A stretch of 6,980 bases of DNA, taken from the NCBI GenBank assembly GCA_023486985.1, contig JAMDEM010000096.1:1-6980 (forward strand), read 5' to 3'. The stretch comes from Bacillota bacterium. GTDB taxonomy: Bacteria; Vulcanimicrobiota; JAMDEM01. The notes below the pieces were generated by a model. It worked only from the letters and a program-made list of their open reading frames with translations, was not told where the DNA came from and searched no databases. This document shows positions 1-6,616 of this stretch, one piece after another (position 1 is the stretch's first letter; each line of letters begins with the position of its first letter). Both the position numbers and the translations under genes were made by a program.

Positions 1-767
1 GGCACGGATACTGGTGTCTTGATGTATCGGAAAAATTAGACCACCCTTATTCCCGGGCAAGCTATCTTATGCTCATGGGATTCAGCCAGAACCGCCAGAA
101 TAATCTAAAAGAAGCCATCCGTTACTGCATTCTTTCTTACCAGATATTGAGGGGTTATTCATGGCAGGATTCTTTTATTTTTAATCAGGTTCTCAGCATT
201 ATGGCTCTGGACTACTACAATATCGGAGAGATGCAAGAAGCAGTCATTTATTACAAAAAGCTTGCCGCCATTGCCGAGTCAAAGGATGATAAAGTTTCTA
301 TTTGCGATTACTATGACATGATAGGCAATTGTTATTTCAGGCTTGGAGAAGGAAACCCAACGGCTGATAAAAGTTCGCCGGGTTTACAGTATATAATTCT
401 GGCGGAAGAAAGCTTTAGAAAAGCTCTTCCAGTTGCCAGGGCAATAAAAGATGAAGTAAGGACTGCCCGGGAGCTGAACAATATTGCTTACAGCCTTTTT
501 TATCAAACTAAAAATGATGATGCGGTAAAAACAGCCGGCGAAGGCATCCAGATACTGGAGCGCGTCGGCGATAAGGAGAAGCTTGCCAACGCATTATTTG
601 TTTATGCAAGAATTCTCTATGCAGGCAAGCAAACTTCCCTGGCACTTGATAATTTTCTCAGGTCGGCAAAACTTTTTGAAGAAATAAATTCTCCCGAAGA
701 CCTCAAAGCCTGCTATCAGTGGTTAGCCGAAATTTATTCCGGGGAAAACATTGAAAGAATGCAGTAA
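1..767 (+). CDS. TPR-repeat protein, 3' part (5' end outside window)
   Basis: The reading frame is open from position 3 at the window edge to the TAA ending at 767, so this is the C-terminal part of a longer gene. An ATG at 69 exists, but no convincing ribosome binding site precedes it and the coding frame continues upstream. The protein is made of amphipathic helix pairs with TPR-like spacing. Examples are the stretches around YYNIGEMQEAVIYYKKL, NNIAYSLFYQTKNDDAV and YARILYAGKQTSLALDNF, the last near the C-terminus. TPR arrays are protein-binding scaffolds; no enzymatic domain is visible. Codons 12-134 are identical in DNA to part of the minus-strand gene at 734-1486, and the last codons (from 753) plus the stop lie in the opposite arm of the same inverted repeat. 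The natural C-terminus may therefore have been cut at 752/753. The 3' end overlaps the convergent gene by 34 bp. TPR assignment is fairly safe; cellular role unknown. Confidence 0.7.
   Translation, partial: HGYWCLDVSEKLDHPYSRASYLMLMGFSQNRQNNLKEAIRYCILSYQILRGYSWQDSFIFNQVLSIMALDYYNIGEMQEAVIYYKKLAAIAESKDDKVSICDYYDMIGNCYFRLGEGNPTADKSSPGLQYIILAEESFRKALPVARAIKDEVRTARELNNIAYSLFYQTKNDDAVKTAGEGIQILERVGDKEKLANALFVYARILYAGKQTSLALDNFLRSAKLFEEINSPEDLKACYQWLAEIYSGENIERMQ
11..136 (+). repeat. Left arm of a perfect 126-bp inverted repeat
   Basis: Positions 11-136 are the exact reverse complement of 753-878, base for base, including all third codon positions. Identity stops sharply at both ends. Bases 1-10 do not match the complement of 879-888 (3 of 10, as by chance), and base 137 differs from the complement of 752. 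The arm encodes, in frame, 41 full codons plus part of one more (W at 12 to S at 135) of the plus-strand TPR gene. Confidence 0.95.
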
Positions 768-1486
768 CGGATGGCTTCTTTTAGATTATTCTGGCGGTTC
801 TGGCTGAATCCCATGAGCATAAGATAGCTTGCCCGGGAATAAGGGTGGTCTAATTTTTCCGATACATCAAGACACCAGGCAAGGTCGCTGTCAGCCTTCT
901 TATAATCTTTTAAAAATATAATCCGGTAAAGTGATTCATTTCCAAGATTATTAATTATTCCCATATATACATCAAACCGGCGGCAAAGCTCTTCTCCATC
1001 CTGACCTGCTTTGAAGCCTTCCCCTGCTTCCTTATCACTCCCGCCTGCCAGCAAGCTGGACTTTATATAAAGGGCATAAATCTTTTCAATACCGGCTGAT
1101 TTTTCATCAAAGGGATTATTGCCTTTTCTCAGGGAAAGAGCCTTCTCCCACAGACTGGAAGGCTCGACTCTTCCCAGCAATTTTAAGGTCACAGCTAAAA
1201 ATGTAAGAGCTGAATCTTCATTTTTAATGATGGGTTTATTATTGTTTTCAAAAACGTCTACTTTATCAAAAAGAAGCTCGTAAAAAGCTTTTTCTGCAAG
1301 GGCAGTGTCTTTCTTTATAAAATTAACAGCTTCATCGTTGTTGCAATCGGCAAGGAGCTTGCCGAGGTTGTGAATAAATCTGCCTCTTGCTTCAATGTCA
1401 TTGTCTGGAGCAGCGGCATAAAGATTTGCACAGGAAAAAAATAAAGCGGCAATAATTACGGCTATAGCCAGCTTTCTAAAAAGCAT
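734..1486 (-). CDS. Secreted helical/TPR-like protein, probably truncated at its C-terminus
   Basis: This 250-residue protein starts at an ATG preceded by AGGAGG four bases upstream (1491-1496), a strong ribosome binding site. Residues 1-26 form a signal peptide: Lys/Arg near the start, a hydrophobic core (LAIAVIIAALFF), then Ala-rich residues (LYAAA) suited to signal peptidase I. A Cys follows FFS, but this is a poor lipobox. The remainder is predicted to be helical and becomes TPR-like from about residue 205 (LDHPYSRASYLMLMGF, then NNLKEAIRYC). After the shared 42-residue block it ends with only MFSPE and a stop. Those last residues come from reading the end of the plus-strand gene backwards. 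A TPR protein would be expected to continue with more repeats, and the plausible continuation lies at 137-752 in the opposite orientation. I infer a secreted or periplasmic scaffold protein broken or switched off by inversion. The family is not recognised beyond this. Confidence 0.65.
   Translation of the reverse strand: MLFRKLAIAVIIAALFFSCANLYAAAPDNDIEARGRFIHNLGKLLADCNNDEAVNFIKKDTALAEKAFYELLFDKVDVFENNNKPIIKNEDSALTFLAVTLKLLGRVEPSSLWEKALSLRKGNNPFDEKSAGIEKIYALYIKSSLLAGGSDKEAGEGFKAGQDGEELCRRFDVYMGIINNLGNESLYRIIFLKDYKKADSDLAWCLDVSEKLDHPYSRASYLMLMGFSQNRQNNLKEAIRYCILSMFSPE
753..878 (-). repeat. Right arm of a perfect 126-bp inverted repeat
   Basis: This is the reverse-complement copy of 11-136, separated from it by 616 bases. 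It lies inside the minus-strand gene, where it encodes the same 42 residues (about residues 204-245). Its inner 15 bases also supply the last codons and stop of the plus-strand gene. RNA spanning both arms could fold into a 126-bp stem. Confidence 0.95.
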
Positions 1487-1674
1487 TTTGCCTCCTGATG
1501 AAAGAATTTATTTTCCTTATTCAACGGCATAAGGGAATTGTCCTGTGAAAAGGACGGTATTAATACGATTCAAATGAGGTGGACATCTTGCTGTATTTAT
1601 GATTTATTTTGCAATCGGAATACCCCGCTGTCTTGCTGAGGGGTTCATGCCGCAAAACAAACTTGCCCAAGGGA

Positions 1675-1695
1675 TACCCTGCAGCAAGCAGGGTA
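1675..1695 (-). terminator. Hairpin just past the kimA-like stop, possible terminator
   Basis: A perfect 8-bp stem (TACCCTGC / GCAGGGTA) closes a 5-base loop. It begins 7 bases past the stop codon of the transporter gene (stop at 1703-1705). On the minus strand no U-run follows directly; a T-rich GTTTGTTTT lies about 12 bases further on. On the plus strand it is followed by GTTTATTTT. Its position suggests a 3' end or terminator for the transporter mRNA, but the classic U-tract is missing, so an mRNA-stabilising hairpin is equally possible. The rest of 1487-1702 contains the ribosome binding site of the downstream gene and no convincing promoter. Confidence 0.5.
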
Positions 1696-1702
1696 GTTTA
1701 TT

Positions 1703-3742
1703 TTACTCTTCCAGATGATATGGAAAACTTGTAACAACAACACCCGGTATATATAAAAGAGCTTCTTTCAGGCGGCGTGCTGTTTGATTATGCAAAATAT
1801 GCTCCCACCAGTGCTTTGGTACAAACTCAGGCAGAATAACCAGCAGATTGTCTTGCGGTTCCATTTCCTTTATTGCCTCAATATAAGCAATGAAAGGCGG
1901 AAGAAGGATACGGTAAGGCGAGTTTATTATTATAAGCTGGATATCATCCTCTACCTCCTCCCAGTCGGCGCGAAGCCTGTCAACGGCGGCTGGATCTGTA
2001 GCAACGTGTATCGCAATTACTCTCTTACAAATTCCCCTTGCAAAAGAAAGCGCCTGACGGGCAACAAGATTTAAACTGAATACCGGAACTATCGCCACTG
2101 TCGGAGATTCGCTCGGCTTAACCTGCGGCTTATCCCGGAGCTGACGGGCAACCACCATGTAGTGGCGGTTTATAAGAAGAAAAACAATAATAAACACAGG
2201 TACAAGAATTACTACCATCCATGCTCCTTCGGCAAATTTGGTATACCCGATCACAATGGTAACTACAGCCGTTACAACCGCACCTATACCGTTAACGACT
2301 GCGCTTCTCAGGCGGTTAGGCTCACCGGATTTCATCCAGTGGATGACCATGCCTGCCTGGCTGAGAGTGAAGCTGGTAAAAACACCAATCGCGTAAAGCG
2401 GAAGAAGCCTGTCCACACTGCTTCCAAAAATTACCAGCAAGAGGAGAGACAGGGCGGTCAATGCTGCAATACCTACTGAAAAGGCAAGGCGGTCTCCCCT
2501 CAATCCAAACCAGCGCGGGGCAAAGCGATCGCGGGCAAGAATGCTCAAAAGCCTGGGAAAGTCGGCGTAGCTGGTGTTTGCAGCAAGAAATAAAATAAGC
2601 ATGGTGGAAAACTGCACTAGATAATAAAACCAGCTGTTTCCCGCAATAAGGTGAGTAAGCTGGCTGAGCACTGTTTCATGTTCGCTTGGATCAGGCACCA
2701 GATGAATCTGTGTTACTAGAAATGAAATTCCCATGAACATTATGCCAAGCAAAAAAGCCATCCATGCAAGGGTGATACGCGCATTTTTTGATTCCGGCGG
2801 CTTAAAAGCAGGAACGCCGTTAGAAATAGCTTCCGTCCCCGTCATTGCCGTACAACCCTTGGCAAAAGCTGAGAGCAGCAGAAACAATGTTAAAGGATGC
2901 GTGCCGGCAAGGGGACCGGCAGGACCCGGAGTATAAGCTAATCCGCCGGTTAAAAGACGAACAATTCCGGCTATAATAATGCCAATAACAGAAAACACAA
3001 AGATATAGGTGGGAGCTGAAAAAACTGTGCCTGACTCCCTGATACCGCGCAGGTTGAACAGGGCAATCAAGAGGACGGCAACAATAGATATTTCCAGGTC
3101 AAACGGCCGCAATCCGGGAAAAGCAGATTTAAGAGCATCAACGCCGGCTGCAATTGATACCGCAACCGTCAGCACATAATCTATAAGAAGAGCGGCTCCG
3201 GCTGTGAGACCTGCAATAGTGCCGAGATTCTCACGGGCTACTATGTAGGATCCCCCGCCTGAAGGATAGGCACGAATGGTCTGCTGGTAGCTGGTAGCTA
3301 CAATTACAAGCAGAAGGGTAATACCCAGCGATATAGGAAGAGTTAAGGAAAGAGCTGCAACCCCTGCCAGAATAAGGGTCCGCATAATCGCTTCGGTGCC
3401 GTATGCTACTGAAGAAAGTGCATCGGATGAAAGCACAGCCAGGGCTTTAACTTTTGTAAGCCGTTCGTGAATTTCCTGATCTGTTGGAATCGGTTCACCG
3501 ATTAAAACCCGCTTAGCCCGCCTGAAAAAACGGCCAATATTACTTTTAGGCTCCACCGCTTTCTGCCGCGGCACAAGTATGCCCGGTCCGCCGCCTTTAA
3601 AAGAACGATGCCTGCTTATGCGTACCAGACGGTCACCAGGAAGTGTTCCGCTGAGCTCTTTGCGCTGAAACAGCTCGGGATCAAAATGCTTTATTCCCTT
3701 GCCTGAACCCTCAGGCGGAATGGTTGGTTTATCATCACTCAC
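1703..3742 (-). CDS. kimA: KimA-type potassium importer (APC/KUP superfamily)
   Basis: This 679-residue inner-membrane protein has about 12 hydrophobic segments between residues 100 and 527 and a cytoplasmic C-terminal domain (about 545-679). It resembles Bacillus subtilis KimA (YdaO) along its whole length: SSDALSSVAYGTE (104-116), YPSGGGSYIVARENLG (159-174), DYVLTVAVS (188-196), TGTEAISN (301-308), and ILHNQ plus a PYHL tail at the end. Asp107, Tyr114, Asp188, Thr192, Thr301 and Glu304 align with residues I recall as the K+/H+ site of KimA (Asp36, Tyr43, Asp117, Thr121, Thr230, Glu233), at a constant offset of 71. The C-terminal domain looks like the USP-like domain through which c-di-AMP inhibits KimA. 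About 70 extra N-terminal residues, basic and Gly/Pro-rich, precede the KimA-like start. Translation starts at GTG with AGAGG five bases upstream. Automated pipelines may call it an amino acid permease; the site residues favour K+ uptake. Confidence 0.85.
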   Translation of the reverse strand: MSDDKPTIPPEGSGKGIKHFDPELFQRKELSGTLPGDRLVRISRHRSFKGGGPGILVPRQKAVEPKSNIGRFFRRAKRVLIGEPIPTDQEIHERLTKVKALAVLSSDALSSVAYGTEAIMRTLILAGVAALSLTLPISLGITLLLVIVATSYQQTIRAYPSGGGSYIVARENLGTIAGLTAGAALLIDYVLTVAVSIAAGVDALKSAFPGLRPFDLEISIVAVLLIALFNLRGIRESGTVFSAPTYIFVFSVIGIIIAGIVRLLTGGLAYTPGPAGPLAGTHPLTLFLLLSAFAKGCTAMTGTEAISNGVPAFKPPESKNARITLAWMAFLLGIMFMGISFLVTQIHLVPDPSEHETVLSQLTHLIAGNSWFYYLVQFSTMLILFLAANTSYADFPRLLSILARDRFAPRWFGLRGDRLAFSVGIAALTALSLLLLVIFGSSVDRLLPLYAIGVFTSFTLSQAGMVIHWMKSGEPNRLRSAVVNGIGAVVTAVVTIVIGYTKFAEGAWMVVILVPVFIIVFLLINRHYMVVARQLRDKPQVKPSESPTVAIVPVFSLNLVARQALSFARGICKRVIAIHVATDPAAVDRLRADWEEVEDDIQLIIINSPYRILLPPFIAYIEAIKEMEPQDNLLVILPEFVPKHWWEHILHNQTARRLKEALLYIPGVVVTSFPYHLEE

Positions 3743-3747
3743 ATTTA

Positions 3748-3752
3748 CCTCT
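3748..3752 (-). promoter_or_regulatory. Ribosome binding site fixing the GTG start of the kimA-like gene
   Basis: AGAGG lies five bases before the GTG at 3740-3742. The overlapping ATG at 3742-3744 is followed at once by TGA, so GTG is the only usable start at this site. Confidence 0.65.
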
Positions 3753-3793
3753 TATATATAAAGAAACCAGAAATTTCAACTGTGCACTGATAT

Positions 3794-3822
3794 ATCTTAA
3801 TAAAAAAGAACTTTATAGTCAA
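3794..3822 (-). promoter_or_regulatory. Sigma-70/SigA-type promoter for the kimA-like gene
   Basis: The -35 box TTGACT (3817-3822) and -10 box TAAGAT (3794-3799) are separated by exactly 17 bases. Transcription would begin near 3787, giving a leader of about 45 nt. The region between tRNA-Trp and this gene therefore holds an independent promoter, although read-through from the tRNA is possible because no clear terminator separates them. Confidence 0.6.
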
Positions 3823-3857
3823 GAGATAATGGTTATGGGGGTTTTCTTGAAAATAAC

Positions 3858-3932
3858 TGGCGGGCCAGGCAGGATTTGAACCCACGACATTCGGTTTTGG
3901 AGACCGACGTTCTACCCCTGAACTACTGGCCC
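3858..3932 (-). tRNA. trpT: tRNA-Trp (anticodon CCA)
   Basis: This 75-nt tRNA folds fully by eye. The acceptor stem is GGGCCAG / CTGGCCC. The D-stem is GTTC / GAAC. The anticodon stem is TCGGT / ACCGA around loop CTCCAAA, with anticodon CCA at 3898-3900. The T-arm carries GTTCAAAT. The discriminator base is G, as expected for bacterial tRNA-Trp, and the 3' CCA (3858-3860) is encoded in the DNA. It is a single tRNA gene rather than part of a cluster, and it reads UGG codons. The gene symbol is the generic one. Confidence 0.96.
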
Positions 3933-3941
3933 GCTTTCTTT

Positions 3942-3970
3942 TATATACAATATTTTAAAGGAAAAGTCAA
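3942..3970 (-). promoter_or_regulatory. Promoter of tRNA-Trp
   Basis: TTGACT (3965-3970) and TATATA (3942-3947) are separated by 17 bases. The -10 box ends nine bases before the mature tRNA 5' end, so the transcript would carry only a 2-3 nt 5' leader. The -35 hexamer and the spacing are the same as in the kimA-like promoter 150 bp downstream. Confidence 0.7.
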
Positions 3971-3995
3971 TTAAAATTTACAGAGAGCATCATCA

Positions 3996-4014
3996 GCCCG
4001 TTCGGGGAACGGGC
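3996..4014 (-). repeat. GC-rich perfect palindrome after the activase gene (terminator or REP-like element)
   Basis: An 8-bp perfect stem, GCCCGTTC / GAACGGGC, with a 3-base loop lies 20 bases past the activase stop codon. It contrasts with the AT-rich bases around it. No U-run follows directly on the minus strand; TAAATTTT comes about 20 bases later. It probably marks the 3' end of the long ribosomal/dnaB/activase transcript, either as a stabilising or terminating hairpin or as one copy of a dispersed palindromic repeat. Confidence 0.55.
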
Positions 4015-4034
4015 ACTACAGCATCACAAGACAC

Positions 4035-4805
4035 TCATTGTTTCAATGCTTCCAGTGCAGCACCCACCGCACCGATTATTTCCGGGTTGTCAGGCACTTC
4101 AAGCTCAGGAAGGCTTTCACGCAGCAAAGCAGCCATACAATCATTCCTTGCCACTCCGCCGGTAAACACGGCTCTCCCTGAAACATTCAGCTTCTCTATC
4201 ATTACATTCATTCTATCAGCTATTGAACGATGAACCGCATAAGCTATGCTTTTCCTGTCAATGCCCTTAGAGATGAGGGATATAACTTCAGATTCGGCAA
4301 AAACGGTGCATGTGCTGGTAATTTTCAATCTCTCAGGCGACTGAAGCGCCTCCCTGCCGAAATTTTGAAGGGAAAAGCCGAGAGTATGAGCCATAACTTC
4401 AAGAAATTTCCCGCTTCCTGCGGCACAGCGGTCATTCATTTCAAACTCCGGTATTCCGTTTTTACCGTTGATTTTTATTACTTTGCAGTCCTGACCGCCG
4501 ATATCAATTACCGCCGTACATTCAGGGTAAAAAAATCTTGCTCCGAGAACAAGAGCCTTGATTTCGGTTATATATCGCGGGGCAATGGAAGGCGTGGCAA
4601 GATGCCTGCCGTATCCGGTGGCGATTATCCTGTCAAAAAGCCATCCATCCATGAGTTTCCTTGAGAGTGAAACAGGGTCATATCCGGTAAGTTCAGATGC
4701 CCAATGGACAACTTTTTCACCGTCAAAAACAACAAATTTCGTAGCGCGGGAGCCGATGTCAAGACCGGCATATTTTAAATAATTTGAAACCTTCTTATCC
4801 GGCAT
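4035..4805 (-). CDS. 2-hydroxyacyl-CoA dehydratase activase-type ATPase (HgdC/BcrA/BadF family)
   Basis: This 256-residue cytoplasmic iron-sulfur ATPase is close to the usual 260 of HgdC. Family members couple ATP hydrolysis to low-potential electron transfer into 2-hydroxyacyl-CoA dehydratases, benzoyl-CoA reductases or double-cubane cluster proteins. The ASKHA-fold motifs occur in order: GLDIGSRATK (14-23), ATGYGR (62-67), DIGGQDCK (101-108), NDRCAAGSG (124-132), TSTCTVFAESEVISL (163-177) and FTGGVARN (214-221). Cys127 and Cys166 fall at the positions of the two HgdC cysteines that ligate the [4Fe-4S] cluster shared by the dimer. CAAGSG replaces the commoner CAAGTG, a conservative change. 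The ATG start follows AGGGA by five bases, inside the last dnaB codons, and is one base from the dnaB stop, so coupling is likely. No dehydratase gene is visible nearby, so the electron acceptor is unknown. The family call is firm; the partner is not. Confidence 0.9.
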   Translation of the reverse strand: MPDKKVSNYLKYAGLDIGSRATKFVVFDGEKVVHWASELTGYDPVSLSRKLMDGWLFDRIIATGYGRHLATPSIAPRYITEIKALVLGARFFYPECTAVIDIGGQDCKVIKINGKNGIPEFEMNDRCAAGSGKFLEVMAHTLGFSLQNFGREALQSPERLKITSTCTVFAESEVISLISKGIDRKSIAYAVHRSIADRMNVMIEKLNVSGRAVFTGGVARNDCMAALLRESLPELEVPDNPEIIGAVGAALEALKQ

Positions 4806-4806
4806 C

Positions 4807-6141
4807 TTATTCCCTGTATTTTTCCTGGCTCACAAATTTGGTATACTCTTTTAGGAATATCAGTTCGACATTTCCTACAGGACCATTTCTTTGTTTGGCA
4901 ATATTTATATCTGCAATATTTCTCCGGTCTGTATTGGGGAAATAGTAATCCTCGCGGTAAATAAACGAAACAACATCAGCTTCCTGCTCAATTGCTCCAG
5001 ATTCGCGCAAATCCGATAACTGCGGTCTTTTGTCGGTTCTTTTTTCAACTTCCCGGCTTAACTGGGAAAGGGCAATTACCGGGATATTAAGCTCTTTTGC
5101 CAGGGATTTCATCTGCCTTGAAATCTCGGAAATCTCCTGATTTCTGTTTTCGCTCCTGCCTGATCCTTTGATAAGCTGCAGATAATCTATTATAAGCACT
5201 TCAAGGCCGTACTTCATTTTAAGCCTTCTTGCCTTTGACCTCATCTCAAGAACGGTGAGACCCGGGGAGTCGTCAATATAAATAGGAGCTTCGGAAAGAA
5301 CCGCCATGGCTCTTGAAATTTTAGGCCAGTCTGATTCTTCCAGATGACCGGTTCTCAGTCTCTGGGCGTTTATACCGGCTTCACTGCAGAGAAGCCTCTG
5401 GGCAAGCTGCTCCCTTGACATTTCAAGGCTGAAGATGGCTACAGGAAGTTTTTCATGAATTGCCACATACTGTGCGATATTAAGGCAAAAGCTGGTTTTC
5501 CCCAGTGACGGCCTTGCGGCAATTATGACAAAATCGGAAGGCTGAAAACCTGCGGTTAATAAATCAAACTCCCTGAATCCTGACGGCACACCGGTTACAT
5601 GAGCTTTGCGCTCATAGAGTTCTTCGATCTTTTGAAAGGTGGAAGTCAGCACGCCTTTCAGCGCAATAAAGTCCCTTGTTATCCTTTTCTGGGCTATGCC
5701 GAAAACCAGCTCCTCGGATCTGTCCAGCGCCCTGTCAACATTTTCCTTTTCATCATAGCCCATTGTGGCAATTGAAGTGCCGGCATAGATGAGACTTCTC
5801 ATTATCGATTTTTCTTTTATTATATTTGCATAGTATTCAACATTGGCAGCCGTGGGAACGGCATTTAAAAGAGAAGTCAGATAAGCAACTCCGCCGGAGT
5901 TTTCAAGACTGCCTTTTTTCCTTAATTCCTCAGTCAGGGTCACAAGGTCAACCGGCTCTCCTTTTTCAAAAAGCGCCATGATTGCGGAAAAAATAATCTG
6001 ATGGCTGTCTTTGTAAAAATCCCCGGGGTGGAGAATCTCAACAATCTTTGCAATAGCGTCCCGCTCTATCATTAAAGAACCGAGAACCGATTGCTCAGCG
6101 TCAATATTCTGGGGAGGAAGTTTTTCTACGGCATTAATCAT
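4807..6141 (-). CDS. dnaB: Replicative DNA helicase DnaB
   Basis: This 444-residue hexameric 5'-3' helicase of the replication fork has the normal family length. The N-terminal primase-interacting domain begins with PPQNIDAEQSVLGSLM (9-24), followed by a linker and a RecA-like ATPase domain from about residue 180. Walker A is ARPSLGKTS (209-217, Lys215); most homologues have SMGKT, so Leu for Met is a mild variant. Walker B is LIIDYLQL (316-323, Asp319). Other motifs are the SLEMS stretch (238-242), the LSQLSR stretch with Gln360, DLRESGAIEQEAD (377-389) and the arginine-finger segment KQRNGPVG (416-423). No intein or insertion is present. The ATG overlaps the rplI stop as ATGA, with GAGGAAG just upstream inside rplI, which indicates translational coupling. 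The TAA stop is one base before the activase start. Confidence 0.98.
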   Translation of the reverse strand: MINAVEKLPPQNIDAEQSVLGSLMIERDAIAKIVEILHPGDFYKDSHQIIFSAIMALFEKGEPVDLVTLTEELRKKGSLENSGGVAYLTSLLNAVPTAANVEYYANIIKEKSIMRSLIYAGTSIATMGYDEKENVDRALDRSEELVFGIAQKRITRDFIALKGVLTSTFQKIEELYERKAHVTGVPSGFREFDLLTAGFQPSDFVIIAARPSLGKTSFCLNIAQYVAIHEKLPVAIFSLEMSREQLAQRLLCSEAGINAQRLRTGHLEESDWPKISRAMAVLSEAPIYIDDSPGLTVLEMRSKARRLKMKYGLEVLIIDYLQLIKGSGRSENRNQEISEISRQMKSLAKELNIPVIALSQLSREVEKRTDKRPQLSDLRESGAIEQEADVVSFIYREDYYFPNTDRRNIADINIAKQRNGPVGNVELIFLKEYTKFVSQEKYRE

Positions 6142-6587
6142 TTTTCTTCCTCAACCTCAACCATAAATTTTACATTCACATCATGATAAAGCGTGGCTTC
6201 AACCGGGTGGGAGCCAAGCCGCTTGATAGGCTCTTTTAATCTGATTTTGCGCTTATCAAGCTCAAATCCCAGCTGCTTGTTTATTGTTTCGGCTATATCA
6301 TGATTTGTTATAGCGCCAAACAGCCTGCCGTCAGCGCCTGCCCTTGACTTCATAACAAACTTTGCCTTTGCAAGCTTCTCCGCCCATTCCCTGGCATGCA
6401 AAAATTCTCTTTCCAGCTTATCGTCCTGGGTTTTCTGCAGGCTTTCCAGCATCTTTAAGTTGCCGGGAGTGGCTTCAACGGCAAGTTTTTTGGGCAGCAA
6501 AAGATTTCTGGCATATCCGTCCGAAACGTCAATTACCGAACCTTTAGTGCCGACTTTTTTTACATCCTGGAGAAGAATAACTTTCAT
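6138..6587 (-). CDS. rplI: 50S ribosomal protein L9 (bL9)
   Basis: This complete 149-residue protein has the usual bL9 length and binds 23S rRNA at the base of the L1 stalk. The N-terminal signature is intact: MKVILLQDVKKVGTKG followed by DGYARNLLLPKKLA (23-36). A long charged connecting helix (about 42-75) leads to the C-terminal domain beginning near GRLFGAIT (87-94). The ATG is preceded by GGAGG nine bases upstream (6597-6601). It follows rpsR after 29 bases and overlaps dnaB by four, the common rpsR-rplI-dnaB order. Confidence 0.98.
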   Translation of the reverse strand: MKVILLQDVKKVGTKGSVIDVSDGYARNLLLPKKLAVEATPGNLKMLESLQKTQDDKLEREFLHAREWAEKLAKAKFVMKSRAGADGRLFGAITNHDIAETINKQLGFELDKRKIRLKEPIKRLGSHPVEATLYHDVNVKFMVEVEEEK

Positions 6588-6616
6588 TGCTTAAATCCTC
6601 CAGAAAATTTAATTTA

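Noticed and set aside
1411..1486. Lipoprotein lipobox at FFSC in the secreted protein
   Set aside because: The -3 residue is Phe and the -2 residue Phe rather than the Leu-Ala/Ser pattern; a signal peptidase I site at the following Ala-rich stretch fits better.
1540..1555. Small hairpin GTCCT-GTGAAA-AGGAC upstream of the secreted protein gene
   Set aside because: A 5-bp stem is expected by chance and has no link to a promoter or terminator.
1784..2936. Three plus-strand open frames (1784-2074, 2162-2479, 2733-2936) opposite the transporter gene
   Set aside because: They are antisense to a well-supported membrane protein, have low-complexity or Cys/Lys-rich translations, and resemble no family I know.
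3770..3796. Short palindromes GAAATTTC and GATATATC near the kimA-like -10 box, as possible operators
   Set aside because: Each is 8 bp in AT-rich DNA, unrelated to the other, and without a known regulator; chance is enough.
4230..4782. Plus-strand open frames opposite the activase gene
   Set aside because: They lie wholly opposite a gene with intact family motifs and overlap one another in different frames; no plausible protein features.
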